A stretch of DNA of 64,000 nt from positions 23,747-87,746 of the forward strand of contig JANSWP010000019.1 of assembly GCA_024743405.1 (NCBI GenBank), given 5' to 3'. This DNA is from Bacteroidota bacterium (lineage in GTDB: Bacteria; Bacteroidota; Bacteroidia; Chitinophagales; Saprospiraceae). Both the position numbers and the translations under genes were made by a program. The notes under the pieces were generated by a model. The model ran no database searches and was not told the DNA's origin. It saw only the letters and a list, made by a program, of their open reading frames with translations. Position 1 is the stretch's first letter, and each line of letters begins with the position of its first letter. Of this stretch, positions 44,978 to 57,500 are shown one piece after another.

Positions 44978-45508
44978 GATGTATGCTAGTATTTTTTAGT
45001 TCTTCAAGTCCAAATTGGATAATGTTTTTGGATTCACTGATTATTAAAAAAAAATAAAATGACAAATACCGACCCAATTAAAATGGTTGTTTCAATTATT
45101 GATAAAATCAGTATAAAGACTTAAGGCAAAACATGGAAATCTGGAATATGTCACTATACAAAGGTAAAATTCACTCCAATAACCGTTATATTTATGGGAT
45201 TATTATTTTGAAAAATATAGTTTTTAGAACGACCATCTCAAAAAACATTTTTATTTGTTCTCCCCCTTTAAAGAAGTTTACTATTTCTTCGCTCAAATAT
45301 AACCTAGGTAGTTGGTAAGAAATAATCTACCATAGACTTCACCCAAAATTGATTTTCATATCAAAGTTCAATAACGATAACTCCCTGTCAGATGAATTTG
45401 ACTAGGAGATTTAAATAAACTTTGAACAAGACTAAATTAAGTAGAAACAAATTATCTCCCCTTTCATATAGATTATTATTCCCTTTATTGTTTAGTAAAA
45501 TAAGTGCT
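44978..45508. other. Intergenic region upstream of the NRPS-PKS gene (531 nt)
   Basis: It should hold the promoter of the giant gene. A candidate is TTG near 45401 and AAACTTTG near 45418, with a 16-17 nt spacer and one mismatch to TAnnTTTG. If used, the TTG at 45422 would lie within the promoter, favouring the ATG at 45509 as start. A 61-codon open frame at 45133-45318 is not convincing. No repeat was seen. Confidence 0.4.
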
Positions 45509-48500
45509 ATGGGTCAAGACATCACGAAACAAAAAAAAATTGAGTTCTACACTCAAAATTGTATCCCATCATTTTTTCGCGAGATAGCCAAAAAATGCCC
45601 AAATTCATCTGCCTTAATCTATGATGGGCAACATATGAGTTATAAAGAATTGGATGAAAAATCCGACATACTTGCCCATTGGTTGATTAAAAGAGGAATT
45701 CAAAAGGAAGATTTTGTTGCATTGTGCCTAGACCGCTCATTTGAAATGATCATTAGCATTTTTGGAATTTTGAAAGCAGGTGGCGCTTATGTCCCCATTG
45801 ATGTTGATTATCCTGAAGAGCGTTTGGAATTTATGTTAAAAGATGCCCAAGCTAAGGTGGTTTTAACTCAAAAAAATCTAACTCCTAGAATTCCAAAGTC
45901 AAATACCACTGTATTATGCTTAGATGAAGACTGGAGGAAATTGGAAGAAGAATTTGTTTCGGTTAAATCACTAGATGTTGAAATTAGCACAAGCCAATTG
46001 GCATATATGATTTATACCTCTGGTTCAACAGGGAAGCCAAAGGGTTGCATGTTGACTCATGAAAATGTAATATACCAATTAGAAGGTCAACAAGCCATAG
46101 CTCCAACCCCTATTGGGAAAATGATACTAACCTGCTCCATTTCTTTTGATGTTTCAGTATTGACTATTTTCTGGACTTTGTTGCAAGGTGCACCTTTGGT
46201 CTTACCAAAACAAGGTGAGGAAAAAGATATGAGCATATTGTCTAAATTGATTGAAAAAGAGCAAGTCACCCATATGCTGACGTTGCCTTCGCTGTATATC
46301 TTATTATTAGATCAGGCAGAACCAGCTACACTTACCTCCTTAAGACTGATAAATGTTTCGGGGGAAGTTTGTCCTACATCTTTAGCTCAAAAACATGAGC
46401 AAATCATTCCCAATTCACAATTATATAATTTGTACGGACCTACAGAAGCAACTGTAAATTGTACCTTTTTTACTTTGCCAAAAGGCTTTAAAAACCCTAA
46501 AGTTCTAATAGGTAAACCTATTTTGAACTATGAAATATTCATTTTAAATAAAGAATTGAAAGAAGTCAAAGAAGGTGAGGTTGGAGAGATTTTTATTGGA
46601 GGGTCTAAATCCGTAGTTGGTCGTGGATATTGGAATAGAGAAAAATTATCTAATGAAAGATTCATAAAAAATCCATTTAGAAAAAGCCGAGGTGGTGATA
46701 CCTTATATAATACAGGTGATCTGGCAAGATGGATGCCCGATGGTAATATTGAATTCTTAGGACGTTCAGACTTTCAAGTTAAATTTCGTGGTTTTCGCAT
46801 CGAACTTGGGGAAATAGAGGTAGCAATTGGGAATCATATTGGTGTCAGAGAGACCATTGTCGTAATGAATAGCCAGCATGAATTGGGAAGTCAAAAATTA
46901 GTGGCTTATGTAGTGCCAAGTTCAAATTATAACCTAAAGATTACTGACCTAAGATCCTATTTGGAAGATAATCTTCCTGGGTATATGATGCCTACTAATT
47001 TTGTTTTTTTGGACAAAATGCCTTTAACTACAAATGGAAAAATTGACCGAAAAGCGTTACCTGCCCTAGGATCTGATCGACCTAATCTTTCTCAATCATT
47101 CGAATCTCCTAATACATCACTAGAAAAGTATCTTGCTCGCATCTGGAGTAATTTATTAGATATCAACTCCATAGGCAGAAAGGATAAATTTTTTGAGTTA
47201 GGTGGAACTTCTATCCAAGCAGCCCGGTTTATTGGTGAATTACAAAAACGGATGAAAACTTCAATTTTCATTACGACCATTTTTGATAACCCAACTATCT
47301 CTGAATATGCTAAAATGTTGGAAACTCAATATTCAAAAGACATTGCTGCATTAAAAATTCATAAAGAGGAAAACCTAAACGTTAAAACACAAGAGGATGA
47401 ATTAAAAATATCCAATACTTTAATACTACCTGAAGGAAAAATCACTTTTGATCATATTACTTATTTCCAAAAAATCATCCCAAAAGTTGAGCTAAAGAAA
47501 TCCAATCAAAAGAAAAATCCAAAAGCAGTTTTTATTCTTGCTCCTCCTCGTTCTGGAACAACCTTATTACGTGTTATGCTGGCTGGACATCCTCGATTAT
47601 TCGCTGCTAATGAACTTCAATTATTAGGCTTCAATGATCTAAAAGAAAGAAATGAAGCTTATCAAGGAAAATTTTCATTATGGTCGGAAGGTTTGATTCG
47701 AGTTATTATGGAATTGAAAAATTGTACAGCAGAAGCTGCAAAAAAGCAGGTTATAAATTATGTACAAAAAGGTTGGACGACACAGCGAATGTTTTTGGAG
47801 ATACAAAATTCCGTAGATCCTCAAATTTTAGTTGATAAATCACCAAGTTATGCGCTCGATTTAAAATCATTATTGAAAGCAGAAGAAGATTTTCAGGATG
47901 CAATTTTCATTCAATTAGTTCGACATCCTTATTCTATGGTAAAATCATTCGAAAAATATCATATGGATCAGGTTTTACATTTGGATGAGCATCATTTTTC
48001 TTCCAAACAATTAGGCGAGTTGGTCTGGTTAGAAAGCCATAATAACATAAATAAGTTTTTCGATAGCATTCCTCGACATCGTAAAATTCAAATTCAATAT
48101 GAAGAATTAGTCACTCAGCCTGCTAAAGTCATGTGGGAGCTTTGTAAAAAAATCGGGATACCATTTCATGATGACACCCTAAATCCTTATGCTGATTTGG
48201 ATAAAAAAATGACAAATGGTTTATATCCCGATTCGAGATCTATGGGTGATATAAATTTTGACAAACAGTCTAAAATAAATGCTGATAAGGCCACAGAATG
48301 GAAAGGTGTTTTGAATGATAGTTTTTTGTGTGAGAAGACCTTAGCATTGACAGCATCCTTTGGTTATGAGGTTTATGAAAAAAAAGGTAAAAGCATTACC
48401 CAGAAAGACGAGAGGTTATTCAAAATTAAAAACCTTGACCCAAAATCTAATGAAGAAGTAAAATCAAACGATATCGCCATTATTGGAATGGCAGTTCGAG

Positions 48501-51500
48501 TTGCGGGAGCAAACACATTAGAACAGTTCTGGGAAAACCTGATGGAAGGTGTTGATGTAAGCAAAGAATTGAATGTCAATGATTTAAAGCAAGAAAATGT
48601 TAACCGTGCATACTGCTTAGATGATCCTGATAAATTTGATGCTGCTTTTTTTGGAATTATGCCAAAAGAAGCAGAAATGATGGATCCACAGCATCGAGTT
48701 TTTTTAGAAGTGGCATATTCGGCACTTCAAAATGCAGGTTACAATCCTAAAAATTACGATGGAAAAATAGGTGTATTTGGAGGTGTTTCTCGAAATGCCT
48801 ACTTCTCCAATAATATAGCTTCAAATCCTGAAAGGTTGAAAGCCGCTGGAGATTATATGGATATGATTGGCAGTGAAAAGTCCTTTTCCGTTAGTCGAGT
48901 AGCCTATAAATTGAATTTACAAGGACCCGCTGTAAATGTTCAAACAGCCTGTTCTTCTTCGGGTGTGGCAGTTCATCTAGGATGTCAGTCCATATTAAAT
49001 GGTGACAGTGACATTGTTTTAATAGGAGGAGGTCGGATTCAGCCGCCGATGGACAATGGATATGAATATAAAGAAGGAGGCCCACTTTCACCTGATGGGT
49101 ATATTCGGGCTTTTGATTCGAATGCCAAAGGCATGGTTCAAGGGCATGGGATGGTCATGATTGCCATGAAAAAATTGGAAAAAGCAATTGAAGATGGAGA
49201 TTATATTTGGTCAATTATTAAAGGAACGGCAATCAATAATGATGGATCAGATAAGATTGGATTCACGGCCCCAAGTATAAAAGGACAATCCGAAGCAATA
49301 CTTAAAGCTCAAGAAAAAGCAGGTGTTACCGCTGACTCAATTAGTTATATTGAAGCCCATGGTACAGGTACTATATTAGGTGATCCAATTGAAATTGAGG
49401 GACTTACACAAGCTTATCGACATTCAACTAATAAAAATCAATTTTGTGCTATTGGATCTGTTAAGACCAATATTGGACATCTTGACGCTGGTGCATGTGT
49501 AGCTGGTATAATTAAGACCTCTTTGGCGTTAAAGTATAAACAAATACCTCCAAGTTTAAATTTCGATCAGCCAAATCCACAGATTGATTTTCAAAATTCT
49601 CCTTTTTTCGTCAATAATCAATTGCGAGATTGGAAACAACATGGTAACCCGAGAAGGGCGGGAGTAAGTTCTTTTGGACTTGGAGGGACTAATGCTCATG
49701 TTATTCTTGAAGAAGCTCCCAGTGAGTATAATAAATCAAACCTTAATGGCTCAGGTGGGGCTTCCGAAATACTGCTGTTTTCTGGGAAAACAGAAAAAGC
49801 CTCTTCCGAATTATCAAATAGTACTGAAGTATCATGCACTTTTTCGAAAAACGCATCTTATACCCTTGCAATTGGTCGGGAACATTTTCAATATAGAACT
49901 GCAAAAATTGGCTCAATATCCAATTTGAAGAATGGATCTAAAAAACCAATTACGGTAACTGGAAATTCTGATAAAGCTAACCATAAAATAGTTTTTCTTT
50001 TTCCAGGTGGCGGCTCACAATATTTGAATATGGGGTATGATTTGTATGAATCAATGCCTGTTTTTAGAAATTATGTAGATGATTGTATTGCTTTATTAAA
50101 GAAAAATCAGGGAGTTGAGATCGATCATTTCCTGTTAGGATCAAAAAATGACAATACTCAGAATGCATTAGCATTACAAAGCCCTTCCATTGCCCTCCCG
50201 ACCTTATTTACCATAGAATATGCTCTAGGAAAGATGTGGATGGATATTGGAATTATGCCAAATGAAATGATGGGACATAGTATGGGCGAATATACAGCAG
50301 CTTGTTTGTCTGGGGTAATGTCTTTGAAAGACGCACTAGCCTTGGTGACCGTTCGAGGGAAATTATTCGAACAACTACCTAAACAGGGAGGTATGCTTAG
50401 TGTACCTATTTCAGAAAAAGAAGTTGGTCATTTTTTAGAAAATGAATTGAGTGTGGCAGTTGTTAACAAACCAGACAACTGTGTAGTTTCCGGTAACTTA
50501 ACATCCATTAATAAACTCCAACAGAAACTAGAAAACGAAGGGATTGAGGCAAAAAAAATACATATATCGGTAGCGGCTCATTCTAAGCAAGTTGAACTGA
50601 TTCTTGAACCATTTCAAGCTTTTTTTGAGAATATCAAATTAAATAAACCACAAATCCCATACATCTCTAATGTAACTGGAAGTTGGGTAAAAGAAGAAGA
50701 AGCGACTTCGCCCGAATTTTGGGTAAAACATCTTCGCCAAACGGTTCGATTTTCAGATGGATTAACCACCGTTTTTGAAAATCCAAAGAAAATTTTGTTG
50801 GAAATTGGACCTGGCCAAACCCTTTCAACCTTTGCAAAAACGCATCCTGATAAGAATTCTAAACAACTCATTTTAGCCACCCTTCGACATCCGAAAGAAT
50901 TGCAAAATGATCTCACATTTTTACAAAAAACAATAGGGAAATTATGGGTGTCAGGTAAAGAAGTGAATTGGGAGAAGTATTTTGAAGGTAGGAATGTTGG
51001 TCGAATTCCAATGCCAACCTATCCGTTTGAACGAAAGCGATTTTGGATTGAGCCAAGTGCCCATCAGCATCCATTGGTTGACAGCCAACGACCAAATAAT
51101 TCTGTGAGTGAGGACTTAGAATTAATTCCTGAAACCATTGAGAATAGTAATAACTCTGAAATTTTAAATATGAACACAACAGAGACAAGAGTTGAAATTT
51201 TAATCACTGAAATCAAAGCCATCCTTTATGAATTAAGTGGAATAGGCCCAGAGGAAATGGATGTAGAGGCTACCTATCTGGAATTGGGATTTGATTCACT
51301 TTTTTTGAGTCAGGCAGTTATTCAGCTGAACAAAAAATTGAATTTAAATTTATCATTTAGGCAGATGTTTGAGGAAACGCCGACCATACTATCATTAGTA
51401 GAATATGCAGATGAACTGTTGCCAAAAGAAATATTTCAACCAGCAATAAAAAAAGAGGAGGTTTTCTATAGTAGTCCAACCATTGAAGAAGAAGGTGTTC

Positions 51501-54500
51501 AGGGACAAATTGGGGATTCCCCAATTGAGCAAATTATCCGGCATCAATTGCAAGTGATGGAACAGCAATTAGCTATTATAAAAAATGGAAATCAAAATAT
51601 TAATGGAAACAAAATAATAAACAATCAACCTTCTCAGAATACTGCTAAAAAAGAGCGTTTAAGTATAAATAGTGAGGAAAAAGTAATTGAAAGGAAGGTG
51701 AAAGGTGTAACCGCTAAACTTAATAATTATAAAAAAATAACTGCAGTTGATAATTTAACACAAGCTCAACAAGACGCGTTGGACCAATTTATGAAAGCTT
51801 ATATTTCGATGACCCAAAAATCGAAAAATCAGGCGCAAAAGCATCGTGAATTTTATGCTGATCCTCGGTCAGTTACAGGTTTTTCAAAATTATGGAAAGA
51901 GATAGTCTATCAAATTTCGGCTGAACGTTCCAAAGGTTCAAAAATTTGGGATATAGATGGTAATGAATATATAGATTTTGTAATGAGTTATGGAGTCGCT
52001 TTGTTTGGTCATGCGCCCGATTTTGTCCAAAAGGCTATAATTGAGCAGGTTGAGAAAGGAAATAGTTTGGACTTATTACCACCAAAGGCGACTGAAATAG
52101 CAAGAATGATTTGTGAGATGTCTGGAATGGATAGAGTAACATTAGCAAATACTGGAACTGAGGCAGTGTTAGGTGCTGTTCGAGCTGCGAGAACCTATAC
52201 GGGCAAGGAGAAGATTGCTGTTTTTGATACAGATTATCATGGTCTAATTGGACAATTCATGTTGCGTGGAGTTCACCTGAAAGACCGTACAAATGTTTTA
52301 CCCGCTGCTGCTGGTATTCCTTCATTTGTCGTAAAAGACACCTTGGTATTAGATTATGATGATGAAATGGTAATGGACAAACTAGAGGTTGAAATAAAGA
52401 ATCTAGCGGCTATCATTATCGAACCGGTTCAGGCTCAAAATCCACATTGGCAACATTTTGAATTATTACGCAAAATCCGAGCATTGACAGCTAAACATGA
52501 TGTTCCACTTATTTTTGATGAAATAATAAATGGTTTCAGGTTAGATCAAAAAGGTGCGCAAGCATGGTATAAAATAGAAGCAGATATTGTTGCTTTTGGA
52601 AAGTCTGTTAGCGGCGGATTGCCATTGTCCGCTGTAGCAGGAAAAGCAAAATATATGGATGCCTTTGATGGTGGCAAATGGCAATATGGAGATGATTCTG
52701 GGCCTGAAAGCACAATGACTTATTTTGCCAGCACTTTTATAAAAAATCCAATTAGTGTAGCTGGGGCTTATGCTGCTGTTTTGGAACTATATAATAGAGG
52801 CGCAAATTTTCAATATGAATTGAATGCAAAAACAGCAAAATTTGCAGATCAAGTAAAGGAGATTTTCTTACGAACTAAAGCTCCTATATTTATCCAATGT
52901 ACGGCTTCGATGTTTATGGTGAAGCCTGCCGACTCAAATCCGTTCACGCGATTATTCCATTATTTTTTGAGAATGGAAGGGGTTAATTTCCGTGAGCGAC
53001 CTTGTTTTATTTCGTTAGCACATACTGAATCTGATTTAGAAAAAACATTTCAAGCCATCGAAATGGCGATTGAAAAAATGTTTGCAACTGGATTGGTTCA
53101 ACCCTATGAAGGCGAAGATTTAAACTTGATTGTTTTACCACCAAAACATTTACAAAAAGGAAAGTTTTGGGATAATCAGACTATTGAATTGCCTCTGACG
53201 GAAGGTCAAAAGGAAGTATTTGTTAGTGCACAATTTGGTGATGAAGCCAATGCTGCCTACAATATTGGAACTGAGATTTCACTGGAGGGATCAATCAACC
53301 TAAACCAAATAAAAAATGCCGTTTTGCATGTTGTTGATCGACATGAGGCATTAAGAATTCAATTTGCAAGGGATGGCCAAAAACAGTTTATTAGGAATTC
53401 AATAAATGTGGAAGTCCCATTTGAGGATTTGAGTCATTTGAATAAAGGAGAACTGGAAAAGGAGTTGAATAAATTGCATTTAACTTTTGCAAATATGCCT
53501 TTTGATTTGGTGAATGAACCACTTTTTAGGATTAAAATTATTAGAGAAAACAGTCAAAAACATCTTTTATTGTTAACTGTCCATCATGCCATAGCGGATG
53601 GATGGTCTCTTGGTATATTGACTCGGGATTTGGGACAATTTTTAAAGCAAGAATTGGGTGAAAAAATAAATCTACAAAATCCATTTCCATTTAGTAGTTA
53701 TGTTCAGGCTCAACTCAAATTTCAAAGTACAAAGGAGTTTGAGAAAACTACTAATTATTGGAAGAATCAATTTAATGGATCTATCACCGCATTGAATTTA
53801 ACAACAGATTTTGCTCGACCCAACTTTCAGACATATAATGCGGATTGTCAAAGGATTAAATTTAGTTCAAAAGAATTTAATGATATTCAGAAAGCAGCTT
53901 CAAAAAGCAAATCGACGCTTTATTTTTTCCTCTTTGGTGCTTTTCAAACTTTTATTTCAAGGGTAACCCAACAAGATGACCTAACAATAGGAATTGTTGC
54001 GGCAAATCAAAATACATTAGAAAATGCTCAAATGGTTGGACATGCGGCTAATTTCTTGCCTATTAGAATGGAAGTCAATCAAACAATGGCTTTTTCCAAT
54101 CATTTAAAATCAGTCAGAAGTTGCCTATTAGATGCATTTAACCATCAGAATTTTACATTTGGGGAATTAGTTAAACAATTACGATTAGAGAGGGATACAA
54201 GCAAAAATCCATTAGTATCTATCGTATTTAATTTGGATGCCCCGCTTAATGATTTGGATTATGGTAGACTTCACGCTACAACAAGACCTATTGAAAAGCA
54301 ATACGAAACTTTTGATCTGTTTATTAATGTAAAACCTGTAAACGATTGCCTATTATTTGAGTGGTTTTACAATACAGATTTGTATAAAAAGCAGACGATT
54401 CTAAACTATTTAATAGAATTTAAAACTTACATAAATGGGATTTTGGATAATCCGAATGAGGAGATTTTGAATCTGCCATTATTGCCAGTGAAATACTTAC

Positions 54501-57500
54501 GTGGGAATTCTGAAAACCCACCGATTTCACCGAAGGGGGAAGTTCCACCGATGTCCATGACTCCACCCCCAGCCCCAAAAGAGGAGCATCAGCGCGCCAC
54601 GAAAAACCAAAATATTTCTATTCCTTTAGGGGCTGGGGGTGAGAATGGACAGTCATTCACCCTCTCAAAATTATTTGAAAATCAAGCACTTAAAACGCCA
54701 AATTCAACTGCAATAATTTTCGGTAGTCAAAATTTCAGCTACCAACAAATCAACGAAAGGGCCAATCAAATTGCACACAAACTCATTGAAAAAGGTGTGC
54801 AACCAAACACTTTTGTTGGAATGTTTTTGGAAAGAACCCCTGATCTAATTGCCTCAATTTTGGGCGTTTTAAAAACGGGTGCAGCCTATTTGCCTTTGGA
54901 TACAATGAATCCAACTGAGCGACTGAAAGTAATCATTGAGGATGTGAATGCAGATTTTATTTTGACACATTCGGAATTAGAAAATCAACTGCCAAAAGGA
55001 CATCACAAATATATTTTTACTGATGAAATACAAGATTGTGAATCGAATTTGAGTCAAAATCTGAATATCGAAATTACAGAGTCCGCAAATTCCTATATTA
55101 TTTACACATCAGGCTCGACGGGTAAGCCAAAGGGCGTGACGATTACTCATGGACAAATTTCGAAACATCTAATTTCGATGATTGAGTATTTGAAATTTGA
55201 TGAAAATCAAGTGATGTTTTCAGTCATTTCGTCGTCCTTTGACCCATCGGTTCAAGACTTTTTCTTGCCACTGATAACAGGGGCGAAAATAATTTTGAAT
55301 GACCAAAATACGATTAAGGATGGCTATTTGCTGAGGCAAAAATTGAATGCTTCAGACGCCACTATGATGGTAGCAACACCTGCAACTTGGCGAATATTAT
55401 TGACGTCGGGTTGGAAAGGAAAATCGGATTTGACCATCATAAGTACTGGAGAGGCTTTGAGCAAAAAATTAGCAGGTGAGTTAATGAATTGTGGTGAAGA
55501 TCTTTGGAATTTTTATGGACCAACAGAGACGGTGATTTACGCGATTGCGAAAAAAGTGACGAAAGAAGATTTAACCGAAAACAGTTTAAGTAATTGGGTT
55601 TCTATTGGTGCCGCATTGCCTGAAACGGTCATTTATATTTTGGATAAAAATGGTCAACCATTGCCCACTGGCACGCCTGGCGAAATCTTCATTGGCGGCT
55701 TCCGAGTGGCAAAAGGCTATTATCAAAGACCTGAAAAAACGAAAGAAGTTTTCCTCAATAATCCTTTCAACCTCGGTGAGCAATTTTATAAAACAGGTGA
55801 CTTGGGTATAATGCAGGACAACGGCAATATTCTCTATATCAACCGGATGGACAATCAAGTTAAATTGCGCGGACATCGTATTGAGTTAGGGGAAATTGAG
55901 GCGAAAATCAGGGCATTTGAGGGTGTAAATGAAGCGGTTGTTTTATTAAGAGAAGATGAGCCAGGTGATAAGAAATTGGTGGCTTATGTAAAAGGTGAAT
56001 CAAATCTTAATTTGGTCACCAGTGATTTAAGATCATTCTTAGTGAGCCAGTTACCAATATACATGATCCCAAGTTTATTTGTCGAAATTGAAAAATTTCC
56101 ACTCACGACCTCAGGGAAAATCAATCGACGCCAACTACCAAAACCAGTCAATATTTTAGAAAAAATATATTTTGAAAATATTTCGGAGGCGCGAACGGAA
56201 ACTGAAAAATTCTTATCCAAAATTTGGTGCGAATTATTAAGAATACCGGAGGTTGGTATCAATGATAATTTTTATGATTTGGGGGGGCATTCATTAATGG
56301 CGGTGGGAATGATGGCTAAAATTGAAGATGAATATGAGATTAGATTGCCATTGGTAACATTTATCGAAAATTCAACCATCGAAGGAATTGCAAATAAAAT
56401 TGATGAAGGTCTGGGAAAGTCTAATGGTCAAACGATTGACCAAATTTTCGAAAAAGGTCAGCTAAATAAAACTGAAAACACAACAAAATTGTTGCCGCTG
56501 ACCGAAGGTCAAAAAGAAGTTTGGGTAAGTCATAATCTGCATGAAGAAGCTGCCAAATCCTTCAATTTAGGTACAGAAATTAAATTGAATGGTTCAGTCG
56601 ATGTCAAACAGTTAAAATTGGCGATTTATGATTTGGTAGACCGGCATGAAGCGCTTCGAACTTCCATTGAACCCGACGGAAAACAGCAGAAGATTCACTC
56701 CAAAATTGACTTTGATATTCCATTTTTGGATTGGTCTGGTTTAAGTGAAGAGGATCGAAATGAACAATTGGAAAGGTTGAGAAAGCAAGAGATTGAACGA
56801 GTTTTTGATTTGGAGAAGGCACCTTTGGCGACGTTTCATATTGTGAAGATGTCACCCGCACCCGCTAAAGGGGAGCATCTTCCCATTGGGCCACGAGCGG
56901 GAGGCGGCTCCCCTTTAGGGGCTGGGGGTGAGAAGCGGGAATTCATTCTCCTAATCTCCATGCACCACATCCTACTTGACGGCTGGTCACTCGGCGTTTT
57001 AACCAACGATTTAGGATTGCTCTATCAAAAAAGAATTGGCAAATCCAACATCAATTTAGCACAAAATTCTCAATTAACCGACTTCGTAAACTATTTGGAC
57101 AAATGGACAAAATCAACTGATTATCAAGAGTCTGAAGCATTTTGGTTAAAGCAATTTGAGAATGGAATTCCACTTTTAGAATTTCCGACAGACAAGCCAA
57201 TTGGCAAGACTAACTCCTTTGCGGCTGATCAATCATCGATTTATTTTTCGGATGATTTTATTAAGGATTTGAAAGTGAAAGCGAAGCAAAATAACATGAC
57301 ATTTTACACATTCATGTTTGCCGCTTTTCAGGCTTTTACGGCTCGATTGGCACAACAAGATGAGTTTGTTTTGGGCGTTTCAGTTTCAGGTAAATCCATT
57401 ATTCGATTCAATGATTTGGTGGCGCATCGGACGAATTTATTGCCATTGAAAATCAATGTCAATCAAACGGAATCCTTCCAAAATCATTTGAAAATTGCGA

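Noticed and set aside
45133..45318. 61-codon open frame upstream of the NRPS-PKS gene
   Set aside because: AT-rich, no recognisable pattern and no promoter; looks like chance in an intergenic region.
45422..45508. TTG start adding 29 residues to the NRPS-PKS protein
   Set aside because: The extra residues have no homology to A domains and the TTG may lie in a promoter; the ATG at 45509 is preferred, but not proven.
55586..55876. Antisense open frames within the NRPS-PKS gene
   Set aside because: Shadow frames; the sense strand carries clear A-domain motifs over the same stretch.
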